From: Actinomadura opuntiae
GTDB taxonomy: Bacteria > Actinomycetota > Actinomycetes > Streptosporangiales > Streptosporangiaceae
Assembly: GCF_030283205.1 (NCBI RefSeq)
Contig: NZ_JASNWF010000018.1
Span: forward strand, 124,001-188,000
Direction of reading: 5' to 3'
DNA: 64,000 nucleotides
A model generated the notes under the pieces. That model did no database searches. It was given only the letters and a program-made list of their open reading frames with translations, and was not told the origin of the DNA. Shown here one piece after another: positions 8,290 through 17,071 of this stretch (position 1 is the stretch's first letter; the number at the start of each line of letters is the position of its first letter). The position numbers and the translations under genes are program-made.

Positions 8290-10614
8290 GTGGCGCTGGA
8301 AGTGACGCTGGAACGGCAGACGGGGCGTCTGCCCGCGGAGTTCACCAGCTTCGTCGGGCGGAAGACGGAGCTGCACCAGGTCGGGAGGCTGATCGACGGG
8401 CACCGGCTGGTCACCCTGACCGGGCCGGGCGGGGTCGGCAAGACCAGGCTCGCGGTGCGCACCGCGGCCCGGGCGCGCGACGCCTTCGACGGCGGCGTGT
8501 ACTTCGTCGGCCTGTCGAGCCTCACCGAGCCCTCGCTGCTGGCGCAGGCGGTCTGCGACGCGCTCGGGCTGGCCGGCCAGGGCTGCGGGCCGGCCGCCTC
8601 CCGGCTCGCCGACCATCTCGCCGACCGGCGGGTGCTGCTCGTCCTGGACACCTGCGAGCACCTGCTCGACGCGTGCGCGGCGCTGGCCGAGGTGCTGCTG
8701 CGCAGCTCCCCGGGGCTGCGCGTGCTGGCGACCAGCCGGCAGCCGCTCGACGTGCTGGGCGAGCACACGATCAGCATCGCCCCGCTGGGCCGTCCCGGGT
8801 CCGGCGCACCCGACGCGGCGGAGGCGCCGGACGGCGAGGAGTGCGACTCGGTGAAGTTGTTCGCCGAGCGCGCCGCCGCGGCCGTCCAGGGCTGGACGCT
8901 CACCAACGGCAACCGCGACGCCGTCGTCCGGCTGTGCGACCGCCTCGACGGGATCCCGCTGGCGATCGAGCTGGCCGCGGTGCAGCTGCGGACCTTCTCG
9001 GCCGACCAGGTGCTGACCCGGCTCGGCACCCGGCTGTTCCAGGCCCGCGGCGCGCGCACCAGCGTGCCGCGGCACCAGACGCTGCGCGCGGCGATCGACT
9101 GGAGCCACGCGCTGTGCTCGGCCGAGGAGCGGCTGCTGTGGGCGCGGCTGTCGGTGTTCGCCGGCGACTTCGACCTCGACGCCGCCGAGCACGTCTGCTC
9201 CGGCGAGGGCCTGCGGGCCGAGCAGGTCGTCGACGTGCTGACCGGCCTGGTCGACAAGTCGGTCGTGCAGCGCGCCGACCGCGGCGGCGTGGTGCGGTAC
9301 CGGATGCTCGACAGCCTGCGCGAGTACGGCGTCGAGCGGCTGGCCGCCGGCGGCGGGCAGGCCCGGCTGCGGCGGCGCTGCTTCGACTGGTACGCCGGGC
9401 GGCTGCGGCGCGCCCGGGCCGAGCTGGCGGGCGCGGAGCAGACCCGGTGGCTCGCGTGGTTCGACCGCGAGCGCGCCAACATCCGGGCGCTGCTCGGCCA
9501 CGTCCTGGCGACCGCCGAGACGGCCACCGCCCGGGACGCGATGGACGCCCTCGGCCGGCTCTGGATGCTGCACGGCATGGCGGGCGAGTGCCGGCACTGG
9601 ATGGACCGGCTGCTGGAGGCCCGCGACACCACGGGCGAGGGCTGGGCGCGCCTGCTCGGCCTCGCCGCCCTGACGATGACGCTCCAGGACGACCTCGACG
9701 CCGCGAGGGAGCTGCTCGGCCGGGCGGCCGCGCAGGCACGGGCGGAGGGCGACCGGGACGCGGTCGCGCTGGTGACCTGCTGCGAGGGCGCCACGGCGCT
9801 GTTCGCCGGCGACGTCGACCGGTCGCTGCGGCTGCTCGGCGCCGCCGACGAGCTCGGCGAGGACGCCGGCGCCGACGTGCTCCTGCTGCTGGTGGAGGTG
9901 TTCCGCGGCGTCGCGCACCTGTTCAAGGGCGACCACGCGGCGGCCGTCGAGCACGCCGGGCGGGGCGCGCGGGCCGGCGAGGAGCACGGCGAGCTGTGGG
10001 TGCGCTCCTACGGCACGCTCGTCGGCGGGCTCGCGCTGTGGCTCGCGGGCGACCTCGACGCCTCGCTCGAACGGCTCCGCTGGTCGCTGCGGATCAAGCG
10101 CGACCTCGGCGACGAGCTCGGCATGACGCTGGGCCTGGAGGCGATCGCCGGATGCCTGTGCAGCGGCGGCGAGTACGTCCGCGCCGCGCGGCTGCTCGGC
10201 GCCTCCGACCGGATGCGCGAGTGCACCCAGACGGCCTGGTTCGGCCCGCACCACGCGATGCTGCGGGAGACCCACATCGCGGAGGCCGTCGGTGCGCTGG
10301 GCGAGCGGCGGTACCGGACGGCGTTCGAGGAGGGCGGGCGCCTTCCGCCGGCGCACGCGATCCAGGACGCGCTGGGCGAGCCCCCGCCCTCCGCCGCGTC
10401 CTCCGCCGGTTCCGCGCGGGCGGCGTCGCCGCTCACCGAACGCGAGCGGGAGGTGGCGGCGCTGGTGGCCGAGGGGCTGTCCAACCGCGATATCGCCGAC
10501 CGGCTGACGATCGCCAAGCGCACCGCCGACTCCCACGTCGAGCACATCCTCGCCAAGCTCGGGTTCTCCTCCCGCGCGCAGATCGCCGTCTGGGTCACCG
10601 AGCAGAACACCTGA
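8290..10614 (+). CDS. NB-ARC-type ATPase with C-terminal LuxR DNA-binding domain
   Basis: A 774-residue regulator. Residues 16-50 carry the FTSFVGRKTEL entry typical of AfsR/LAL-like STAND ATPases, and Walker A GPGGVGKT is at 45-52. Walker B, VLLVLDTCEHLL, follows near 117, and the sensor motif GIPLAIELAA near 220. The middle (about 350-690) is helical and repeat-rich, as in TPR-type sensor regions. The C-terminal LuxR HTH covers about 711-770, with LTEREREVAALVAEGLSNRD. There is no N-terminal SARP domain. The GTG at 8290 is the first start giving the full NB-ARC domain. It lies just before a sugar porter gene on the same strand, which may be a target. Ligand unknown. Confidence 0.85.
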   Translation: MALEVTLERQTGRLPAEFTSFVGRKTELHQVGRLIDGHRLVTLTGPGGVGKTRLAVRTAARARDAFDGGVYFVGLSSLTEPSLLAQAVCDALGLAGQGCGPAASRLADHLADRRVLLVLDTCEHLLDACAALAEVLLRSSPGLRVLATSRQPLDVLGEHTISIAPLGRPGSGAPDAAEAPDGEECDSVKLFAERAAAAVQGWTLTNGNRDAVVRLCDRLDGIPLAIELAAVQLRTFSADQVLTRLGTRLFQARGARTSVPRHQTLRAAIDWSHALCSAEERLLWARLSVFAGDFDLDAAEHVCSGEGLRAEQVVDVLTGLVDKSVVQRADRGGVVRYRMLDSLREYGVERLAAGGGQARLRRRCFDWYAGRLRRARAELAGAEQTRWLAWFDRERANIRALLGHVLATAETATARDAMDALGRLWMLHGMAGECRHWMDRLLEARDTTGEGWARLLGLAALTMTLQDDLDAARELLGRAAAQARAEGDRDAVALVTCCEGATALFAGDVDRSLRLLGAADELGEDAGADVLLLLVEVFRGVAHLFKGDHAAAVEHAGRGARAGEEHGELWVRSYGTLVGGLALWLAGDLDASLERLRWSLRIKRDLGDELGMTLGLEAIAGCLCSGGEYVRAARLLGASDRMRECTQTAWFGPHHAMLRETHIAEAVGALGERRYRTAFEEGGRLPPAHAIQDALGEPPPSAASSAGSARAASPLTEREREVAALVAEGLSNRDIADRLTIAKRTADSHVEHILAKLGFSSRAQIAVWVTEQNT

Positions 10615-10698
10615 CCTCCGGTCCCCGGTGCGTGTGCTCTCGATCACGGAGGGTAAGGCCGGATCTGCACGGGGACGCCGATCGGGGAGGCACCGGGG

Positions 10699-12114
10699 AT
10701 GCAGGGGTTCGCCACCGCGACGGTCTACGAGGGCCCGCTGGCGGAGGTGCCGCCGGACGGGCTGCGCAAGATCTGGCTGTGGGCGGCCCTGATCGCGGTC
10801 GGGGGGTTCCTGTTCGGGTTCGACACCGGGGTGATCTCCGGGGCGCTGCTGTACATCAAGACCGACTTCGGGCTGAACTCCTTCGAGCAGTCGAGCGTGG
10901 TCAGCGTGCTGGTGCTCGGCGCCATGGCGGGCGCCCTCGGGTCCGGGCGGATCGCCGACCGGATCGGGCGCCGCAGGATCCTCGGCCTGGAGGGGCTGGT
11001 CTTCCTGATCGGCACGGTGATCGCCGTGCTGTCCACCGGGTACCCGATGCTGGTCGTCGGCCGGCTGGTGCTGGGCCTGGCGGTCGGCGGCGCGTCGGCG
11101 ACCGTCCCGGTCTACCTCTCGGAGATCTCCCCCAAGGAGATCAGGGGCCGCACCCTGACCCTCAACCAGCTGTTGATCACCGTCGGCATCCTGATCGCCT
11201 ACCTGACCAACCTCGCGTTCTCCGGCGCCGGCGACTGGCGGGCCATGATCGGCGTCGGCGCGGTGCCCGCGCTGGTGATCGTCGCGGCGTCGCTGTGGGT
11301 GCTGCCGGAGTCGGCCGCGTGGCTGGCCGCGCGCGGCCGCCGCGACGAGGCGCGCCGGCTGGTCGCCTCCGTCACCAACGGGGCGACCGCCGACCGGCTC
11401 CTGGACCGCTACGAGCGCGACCGGTCGCGCCGCGACGACGGGCGGACCGGCTGGCGGACCCTGCTCGGCGCCGACGTCCGCCCCGCGCTGGTCGTCGGGC
11501 TGACGCTCGCGGCCGTCCAGCAGTTCGGCGGCATCAACACGATCATCTACTACGCTCCGACGATCATCCAGGAGAGCGGGCTGACCGCGTCGAACTCGAT
11601 CGTCTACTCCATCGCCATCGGCGTCATCAACCTGGTGATGACGCTGGTCGCGATCCGCGTCATCGACCGGTCCGGGCGCCGGCCGCTGCTGCTGTTCTCG
11701 CTCGGCGCGATGACCGTCATGCTGGCGCTGCTCGGGCTGTCGTTCGTCGCGGGCTGGTCGTCCGGGCTGTCGCTGGTGTGCATGGTGCTCTACATCGCCG
11801 GCTACGCGGTCGGCACCGGGCCGGTGTTCTGGACGCTGATCGGGGAGGTCTTCCCGCCGCGCGCCCGGGCCGCCGGGTCCGGCGCGTCCACCGCGGTGAA
11901 CTGGCTGGCGAACTTCGTGGTCAGCCTGGTCTTCCTGCCGATCGCCGGCGCCATCGGCCAGGGCGAGACGTTCTGGATCTTCGCGGTGATCGCGGCGCTC
12001 GGCTGGGTCTTCGTGGGCCGCTTCGTCCCCGAGACCAAGGAGCGCGACTTCACCGAGGTCGACGCCGACCTGCGGTCCCGGTTCGGGCGGCGCGCCCCGG
12101 CAGGGACCGGCTAG
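10699..12114 (+). CDS. Sugar porter family MFS transporter
   Basis: A 471-residue, 12-helix proton/sugar symporter. Family signatures are present: FLFGFDTGVISGALL in TM1, the GRIADRIGRRR loop 2-3, PVYLSEISPKEIRGR after TM4, PESAAWL before the central loop, QQFGGINTIIYYAPTI in TM7 and VPETKERDF after TM12. These fit the xylose/arabinose/myo-inositol symporter group; substrate cannot be assigned. It starts 84 bp after the LuxR-type regulator and is convergent with the amidase gene 9 bp downstream. No hairpin terminator is visible in that short gap. Confidence 0.9.
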   Translation: MQGFATATVYEGPLAEVPPDGLRKIWLWAALIAVGGFLFGFDTGVISGALLYIKTDFGLNSFEQSSVVSVLVLGAMAGALGSGRIADRIGRRRILGLEGLVFLIGTVIAVLSTGYPMLVVGRLVLGLAVGGASATVPVYLSEISPKEIRGRTLTLNQLLITVGILIAYLTNLAFSGAGDWRAMIGVGAVPALVIVAASLWVLPESAAWLAARGRRDEARRLVASVTNGATADRLLDRYERDRSRRDDGRTGWRTLLGADVRPALVVGLTLAAVQQFGGINTIIYYAPTIIQESGLTASNSIVYSIAIGVINLVMTLVAIRVIDRSGRRPLLLFSLGAMTVMLALLGLSFVAGWSSGLSLVCMVLYIAGYAVGTGPVFWTLIGEVFPPRARAAGSGASTAVNWLANFVVSLVFLPIAGAIGQGETFWIFAVIAALGWVFVGRFVPETKERDFTEVDADLRSRFGRRAPAGTG

Positions 12115-12123
12115 CCCCGCCGA

Positions 12124-12705
12124 TCAGCCCGTATGCCCGCTCACCGGCCGCTCCCAGTGGCGCCGGACCCGCGTCCAGGGGAACCGGGGCCCCGGGTCGA
12201 TGCGGCGGCGGACCGGCACGGCCGGGTCGTCGGACGCGGGGACCGTCCGCTGGTCCAGGTCGCTGTGGCGCACCAGGTGGACGAGGTTCGGGTGGGTCTC
12301 CTTGAGGACGTCCAGCAGCGCGAGCAGAGCGTCCGTCTGCTCGGCCGGGAAGTCCTCGGCGGGGACCTGTGCACGCGAGTGGAAGTGGTCGGGGTGGCGG
12401 CCGGTGTTGACCAGCTCGATCCCGATCGACGGGGTGTTGTGGCCGGCGGCGTGGGCGGCGACGCGATCCAGCGGCACGAAGAGGTGGCAGCCGCCGTCGC
12501 GGTCGATGTAGAGGTGACCGCACACCCCGGTCCCGTCGGCGGATCCGTCCGCGCTGCGCTCGGCGTAGTCCCACGCCTCGTCGAGGGTGGGGATCTCGGT
12601 GGCGTGCAGGACGACGGTCGTCACCGATTCCGGGGATCGGCGGGGCAGCGACGCCCACCAGGAGACGAGCCTGTCGTCCACCGGAGGACCTGCGGAGACG
12701 CCCAT
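12124..12705 (-). CDS. N-acetylmuramoyl-L-alanine amidase (AmpD/Amidase_2)
   Basis: A 193-residue zinc amidase domain. His34 in TVVLHATE and His147 in LVRHSDLD are the expected zinc ligands, and Asp170 in RRRIDPGPRFPW fits the third position. The substrate-site pattern CGHLYIDRDGGCHLFVPLD is also present, with HNTPSIGIELVN after it. There is no signal peptide, so a cytoplasmic role in muropeptide recycling is likelier than wall cleavage. The ATG at 12705 is preceded at six bases by TACGAT (12717-12712), consistent with a leaderless transcript. The long frame upstream is an artefact of GC bias. Confidence 0.88.
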   Translation of the reverse strand: MGVSAGPPVDDRLVSWWASLPRRSPESVTTVVLHATEIPTLDEAWDYAERSADGSADGTGVCGHLYIDRDGGCHLFVPLDRVAAHAAGHNTPSIGIELVNTGRHPDHFHSRAQVPAEDFPAEQTDALLALLDVLKETHPNLVHLVRHSDLDQRTVPASDDPAVPVRRRIDPGPRFPWTRVRRHWERPVSGHTG

Positions 12706-12728
12706 GGCCCGATCGTATTCGCCGGCGC

Positions 12729-12968
12729 CTATTCGGGGCCGGGGTCGGTCAGCCATGCGGACAGCCGGTGGGCGATGCGGACGTTGCGGTAGGTCGTGTG
12801 CGCCTCGACGGGGCGCGGCAGGTCGCGCCGGTCGGTGCGCGAGTCGGAGTCGCCTTCGGGTTCGGCCTTCGTCCGCTCGGTGACGTCCGCCGGCTCGCGG
12901 ACGACGAGCTCGTCGGCCTCGACGGAGGCGCCGATCTCCACGTCCGGTTCCCGTCGTTGTTCGCCCAT
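12729..12968 (-). CDS. Small acidic hypothetical protein
   Basis: A 79-residue protein rich in Glu, Asp and Arg with no membrane segment or recognised domain. The ATG at 12968 has a good GAGGAG site and follows the stop of the upstream repeat protein by 6 bp, so the two are very likely cotranscribed. The C-terminal 25 residues (EAHTTYRNVRIAHRLSAWL) look more ordered than the rest. Function unknown. Confidence 0.6.
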   Translation of the reverse strand: MGEQRREPDVEIGASVEADELVVREPADVTERTKAEPEGDSDSRTDRRDLPRPVEAHTTYRNVRIAHRLSAWLTDPGPE

Positions 12969-12974
12969 CGCTCC

Positions 12975-13838
12975 TCAGCTCCCCGGCAGGCGCTTCAGGA
13001 CGCCGCCGATCAGATCGCGGCCGGCCCGGACGGACTTCCTGGTCAGGGCCGCCGCGAGGTCGCCCGCCGCCAGGTCGTCGGCCCGGCCCGGGACGTCGCG
13101 CCGCGGCTCGCCACGGGGCGCGGGACCGGCCGGCGGGGGCTGCGGCGCCTCCGTCCGCCGGTGTTCCGGTCCGGGCTCGCGCCCGACGTGCGGGCGGTGC
13201 GGCGCCCTCCGGGGCAGCTCCGGTCCGGGACGTCCGGGATCGGCCGCGTGCCGCGCCGGGCCCACGACGCCGTCCCCGGCCGCCTGGCCGGCCTCGTCGC
13301 CGATGACGTTCCCCGCCTTCCCGCCGGCGGCCCGGACCGCGCGGCCGGCGTCCCCGCCCACGTCCTGGACGGCGCGGCCCGCTCCCCCGCCGAGGCCGTC
13401 CACCGTTCGCGCGGCGCCCGTCCCGACCTCGCGGACCGCGCCCCCGGCGCCCCGCCCGACGTCCCGGACCGCGCCTCCGGCACCGCGGCCGAGCTCCCCG
13501 GCGGCCGTGCCGAGCCCGCGCGTCGCCTCGGCGAGGATCTCGGGGTTGGCGTCGACCGTCTCCAGCACCCGCTCGATGATCCTGGCGACGTTGTCGAGGC
13601 GCACCTTCAGCACGGCCTGGGCCTCCACCCCCTTGAGGGCGAGGCTGACCCGGCCGAGCGTGACGTCCGCGCCGACCTCGAGGTTGAGGACGTCGAGCAC
13701 GGCGGCGCGCAGCGACACGTCGGCGCGCAGGTCGTCGACCTCCAGCTCGATCTCGTCGACCTTGACGACCGGGACGTCGAGCAGGACGTCGGGGTCCTCG
13801 CGGGGCGCGCCGCCCCCGGCGGCGTGCGGCTGGTCCAT
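12975..13838 (-). CDS. Hypothetical protein with six 11-residue repeats
   Basis: A 287-residue protein I cannot assign to a named family. Residues 15-105 form an ordered beta/helical region with the run VLLDVPVVKVDEIELEVDDL. Residues 117-182 are six consecutive 11-residue units starting at Gly 117, 128, 139, 150, 161 and 172, for example GRGAGGAVRDV. Such periodicity is typical of amphipathic LEA-like or lipid-associating helices. The tail is Pro/Arg-rich, then has a short helix ending KRLPGS. No signal peptide. The ATG at 13838 follows GGAGGAGG. It precedes the 79-residue acidic ORF by 6 bp. Confidence 0.7.
   Translation of the reverse strand: MDQPHAAGGGAPREDPDVLLDVPVVKVDEIELEVDDLRADVSLRAAVLDVLNLEVGADVTLGRVSLALKGVEAQAVLKVRLDNVARIIERVLETVDANPEILAEATRGLGTAAGELGRGAGGAVRDVGRGAGGAVREVGTGAARTVDGLGGGAGRAVQDVGGDAGRAVRAAGGKAGNVIGDEAGQAAGDGVVGPARHAADPGRPGPELPRRAPHRPHVGREPGPEHRRTEAPQPPPAGPAPRGEPRRDVPGRADDLAAGDLAAALTRKSVRAGRDLIGGVLKRLPGS
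13293..13490 (-). repeat. Six tandem 33-bp units encoding 11-mers
   Basis: The coding segment for residues 117-182 of the preceding protein consists of six in-frame 33-bp units with Gly at position 1 and a mostly conserved Ala-Gly-x-Ala-Val core. The first two units differ at two residues only (GRGAGGAVRDV and GRGAGGAVREV), which suggests recent duplication; the last is the most diverged. Confidence 0.75.
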
Positions 13839-14142
13839 CGGTCCTCCTCCGGTGCGGCGGGACGGCCGGAACGCGCGACCGGTTCCGAGTACCCCTTACC
13901 GGCGTCGACCGGCCCGAACCCGGACAACGCCCCGGCTTTGCCCGGATATGACCGCACGATGCCGCACCCATCGCCCTCCGCTGCGCGGCCCCGGGCGGCG
14001 CCACCGCCGCCCCCGGACGGCCGTCGTCCTTTATCGTGGTCTTCCGTCTGCGACGCGCCCCGTCCCGCCCCCTCCGCGGCGGGACGCGCGAGCCGGTGCC
14101 GCGGGTGACGAGGCCAGGGAACTCGATGAGAAAGGCGGAAGC
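13839..14142. other. Intergenic region between divergent genes
   Basis: This 304-bp stretch lies between the 11-mer repeat protein (leftward) and the MarR gene (rightward). It contains the ribosome sites of both and short GC-rich stems, but no promoter or operator that I would defend and no gene. Confidence 0.6.
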
Positions 14143-14685
14143 GTGACTCAGCGACGACCGCGGCTCTCGGCCGACGCCCCGGCGGCCGAGGAACCGGCGG
14201 CCGGCGCGGCTGGCGAGGTGCCCGACGACGTCACCGCCGCCGTCGAGCGGGTGCTGAGCGCGGCGGCGCTGCTGTGGAGCCGCGCGGACCAGGGACTGGA
14301 GCCGGCGGTGTCGCCGATCCAGCTGCGCGCCGTGGAGGCGATCGCCCGGTTCGGCCGGCCGAACCTCGGCCGGCTCGCCGAGGAGCTCGGCGCGATCCCC
14401 TCGTCCACGAGCCGGCTGTGCGACCGGCTGGAGGCGGCCGGGCTGGTGGTGCGCGAGAGCGCGCTGACCGACCGGCGGGAGATCATCGTCCGGCTGAGCA
14501 AGCAGGGCGAGCGGCTGTACTCGGAGCTGACCCGGCGCCGCCGCGCGGCGGTGCGCGAGGTGCTGGCGCAGCTGACGCCCGCCTCCCGGGGGCGGCTGCT
14601 CGACGCGCTCACCGAGTTCGACCTGGCGCGCGAGCGGCAGGACGACGGCGGCTCCTCGCCGGCCCTCGGCTCGCGGACGGCCTGA
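14143..14685 (+). CDS. MarR family transcriptional regulator
   Basis: A 180-residue winged-helix regulator. The recognition region reads GRPNLGRLAEELGAIPSSTS followed by RLCDRLEAAGLV, and the wing DRREIIVRLSKQGERL is typical of MarR. I chose the GTG at 14143, preceded by AGGCGGA; the ATG at 14126 is in another frame and stops at once. The N-terminus before residue 30 is a disordered Pro/Ala stretch. It is followed, across a 194-bp gap holding a 6-bp-arm inverted repeat, by an SpoIIE-type phosphatase. MarR/SpoIIE pairs occur in actinomycete stress circuits, but a functional link here is inference. Confidence 0.82.
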   Translation: MTQRRPRLSADAPAAEEPAAGAAGEVPDDVTAAVERVLSAAALLWSRADQGLEPAVSPIQLRAVEAIARFGRPNLGRLAEELGAIPSSTSRLCDRLEAAGLVVRESALTDRREIIVRLSKQGERLYSELTRRRRAAVREVLAQLTPASRGRLLDALTEFDLARERQDDGGSSPALGSRTA

Positions 14686-14758
14686 GCCCGCCCGCACCCG
14701 CCCGGCCGGTTCCGCGCGAACCCGGTAACGAATTCCGGTGCTCCTCGACATCAAGTAT

Positions 14759-14772
14759 TTGCCATGTGGCAA
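14759..14772. promoter_or_regulatory. Inverted repeat TTGCCA-N2-TGGCAA
   Basis: A perfect 6-bp-arm palindrome lies in an AT-richer patch, 107 bp before the phosphatase start and just before a TTGACA (14778-14783). It may be an operator, for example for the neighbouring MarR protein. No clear -10 follows the TTGACA at normal spacing. Confidence 0.35.
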
Positions 14773-14879
14773 GCTTTTTGACAGTCTTCCCCTGCGGTCC
14801 TCCGCCCCAGTCCGGACGGGCCTGCGGAGGAACCACGCCCCGGGAGGTGGACGGCCCGGACCAACGAGATGGGGTCGCA

Positions 14880-16127
14880 ATGAGCACGCACGGCCGCGCG
14901 GCCAGGGTCGAACGGGCGCTGCGCCTGGCCCCCGCGCACGCGCTCCCGGAGACGCTCACCGCGCTGTTCCGGCAGGAGCTGCCGCAGATCCGCGAAGTGC
15001 GCCTCCTGGTGAACGACTACCACTCGCGCGTTCTGCTGCCGGTCGAGCCCTTCCGCGCCGCGCCGGGGCGGCCGGCCGGAGGGGAACCGGCCGGAGGGGC
15101 GGCCGGAGGAGCGGCCGGAGGGGAGCCGGCCGCGCCGATCAGGATCCGGGGCACCGCGCCGGGACGCGCGTTCGTCTCCCGGCGCCGCGTGGTCGACTCC
15201 GCGGTGGTCTTCGTCCCGGTCACGGCGCGGGGCGAGCGGCTCGGGGTGCTGGAGTTCCGCTCGTCCGCCGCCGGCTGGGACGACGCCGTCCTGGACGCCC
15301 TGGAGGAGACCGGCGCGGTGTTCGGCGCGGCCCTGCGGGTCGCCTGGAAGTACACCGACCGCTACGAGCGGGCCCGGCGCGACCAGCGGCTGACGCTCGC
15401 CGCCGAGCTGCAGTGGCAGTTACTGCCCGGCCACGCCTGCTCCGGTGACGGCTACAGCCTCGCCGGCCATCTCGAACCGGCGTACTCCATCGGCGGGGAC
15501 AACTTCGACTGGTCCGCCGAGCACGACCATCTCGCGCTGACCGTCACCAACGGGTCGGGCACCGGCATCCAGGCGGCGCTGCTGACGTCGCTGACGGTCG
15601 GCGCGCTGCGCAACGCGCGCCGCTCCGGCGCCGACATCGGCGAGCAGGCGAGCCTGGCCAACGACATGGTGCACGTCCGCTACGGGGGCCGCGAGTTCAC
15701 CGAGACGCTCGTGATGCGGATCGACCTCGCGGACGGGACGGTGCACGTCATCGACGCCGGCTCGCCGCGGATCCTGCGGGCGCGCGGCGCCGAGGTGACG
15801 CCCGTCCCGCTGGAGCAGCAGCTGCCGCTCGGCATGTTCCCCGACACCGAGTACCGGCCGCAGCGGTTCCACCTGGAGCCCGGCGACCGGCTGGTCATCG
15901 TCAGCGACGGGGTGTTCTCCGCGCGGTCCGCGCGCGGCGAGTTCGGCACGCACGCGCTGGAGCAGGCCACCCGCCGCAGCCGGCTGCAGGACGCGGCCGA
16001 GGTGCCGCTGACCATCGTCAACGAGCTGATCGAGCACCACGAGGGCGCCGATCTCGCCGACGACGCCGTGGTGGTGTGCCTCGACTGGCACCGCCCCGCC
16101 GCCCCGGCGGCGGGCGAGCCGGAGTAA
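14880..16127 (+). CDS. SpoIIE/PP2C-type serine phosphatase with N-terminal sensor domain
   Basis: A 415-residue protein. Residues 1-165 form a GAF-like domain interrupted by a low-complexity Gly/Ala/Pro insert (PAGGEPAGGAAGGAAGGEPA). Residues about 175-405 are an RsbU/SpoIIE phosphatase, with LQWQLLPGHACSGDGYSLAG, the metal motif GGDNFDW, DGTVHVIDAGSPRILRARG, the second Asp in LVIVSDGVFSARS and the late metal pair DLADDAVVV. Such proteins dephosphorylate anti-anti-sigma factors. The ATG at 14880 gives the complete sensor domain; upstream in-frame sequence belongs to the MarR gene region. An SCO6745-like gene follows 33 bp later and may be cotranscribed. Confidence 0.88.
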   Translation: MSTHGRAARVERALRLAPAHALPETLTALFRQELPQIREVRLLVNDYHSRVLLPVEPFRAAPGRPAGGEPAGGAAGGAAGGEPAAPIRIRGTAPGRAFVSRRRVVDSAVVFVPVTARGERLGVLEFRSSAAGWDDAVLDALEETGAVFGAALRVAWKYTDRYERARRDQRLTLAAELQWQLLPGHACSGDGYSLAGHLEPAYSIGGDNFDWSAEHDHLALTVTNGSGTGIQAALLTSLTVGALRNARRSGADIGEQASLANDMVHVRYGGREFTETLVMRIDLADGTVHVIDAGSPRILRARGAEVTPVPLEQQLPLGMFPDTEYRPQRFHLEPGDRLVIVSDGVFSARSARGEFGTHALEQATRRSRLQDAAEVPLTIVNELIEHHEGADLADDAVVVCLDWHRPAAPAAGEPE

Positions 16128-16160
16128 CCTCCCGCTTACCAGGCGAGCGGAGGAGGCGCG

Positions 16161-16904
16161 ATGGGCGGGCTGGACGCGATGGAGACCGTGCGGGCGGCCG
16201 ACAGGATCGTCCACGACGTGGGCGCGGCGTGGATGCTCGACCCGGCGACCGCGGAACGCGGCAAGGAGGCCGGATACGCCAACCCCTTCGCGTTCTACTT
16301 CGCGGGCCGCGGCGGCGTGCTCGGCGACGTGGACGCCGACGTCGTGTCGGCCGCGATGGGCTGGTTCCCCCCGCAGGTCGTCCGAATGCTCTGGGACGAG
16401 GGCGTCGCGGTCGCCGGCGCGCGGGAGGCGGCGCGGCGGTACGGGGCGACCTGCGTGCAGTGGGGCCGCGACCGCATCGGCGACACCGGCGGCGAGCGGC
16501 TGTGCGAGCTGGCCGGACGGGTCGTCGACGCGGCCGAGGGGTCCGGGCTGCCGCTGTTCTGCGGCTGGCGGGCCGAGCCGCTGGCCGACGACGTGCCGGG
16601 CCGCACCGCGCAGCTGGTGCACGTGCTGCGGGAATGGCGGGGCGCGCTGCACCTGGTGGCGACGACCGCGGCCGGGCTCGCGCCGCTGGAGGCGGTGCTC
16701 GCCAACGACACCGAGGACCGGGCGCGCTTCCTCGGCTGGCGCGGCGACCTGCCGGACTGCTCCGCGCTGAAGGGCCGCCGCATGGAGGCCGAGGACACCA
16801 CCGACCGGCTCGCCGCCGCGGTGTACGAGCGCGCGCTGTCGCCGTCCGAGCGCGCCGAGTTCGCCGATCTGATCCGCGCGGTCGGCACCGCCGCGCTCGG
16901 CTGA
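16161..16904 (+). CDS. SCO6745 family protein
   Basis: A 247-residue helical protein matching the actinobacterial SCO6745 group. The N-terminal half has the typical ANPFAFYFAGRGGVLGDVDA segment followed by AAMGWFPPQVVRMLW, and the C-terminal half repeats helical pairs such as SGLPLFCGWRAEPLADD. No catalytic residues or membrane segments can be named, and the biochemical role of the family is not established. The ATG at 16161 has a strong GGAGGAGG site. It lies 33 bp downstream of the phosphatase gene on the same strand. Confidence 0.65.
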   Translation: MGGLDAMETVRAADRIVHDVGAAWMLDPATAERGKEAGYANPFAFYFAGRGGVLGDVDADVVSAAMGWFPPQVVRMLWDEGVAVAGAREAARRYGATCVQWGRDRIGDTGGERLCELAGRVVDAAEGSGLPLFCGWRAEPLADDVPGRTAQLVHVLREWRGALHLVATTAAGLAPLEAVLANDTEDRARFLGWRGDLPDCSALKGRRMEAEDTTDRLAAAVYERALSPSERAEFADLIRAVGTAALG

Positions 16905-17071
16905 CCGCCTACCGCTTTGCCCCGGCCGCGCGTGTACCGCGCGGTGCGGGGGCGCGTTTTGTCGTCCCGGGACAGAAACGGCGCGGGAACTGTGTCAGCG
17001 GACGACTGTCGCGGCGGCGGGACGGCGTTCATTGTTGCCCCGTATCCGTCAGCGTCCGGAAGGAGAATGCG

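Noticed and set aside
8673..12305. A plus-strand open frame of 1210 codons overlapping the LuxR-type regulator and sugar porter
   Set aside because: It is frame-shifted relative to two genes with clear family motifs and has Arg/Ala-rich composition only.
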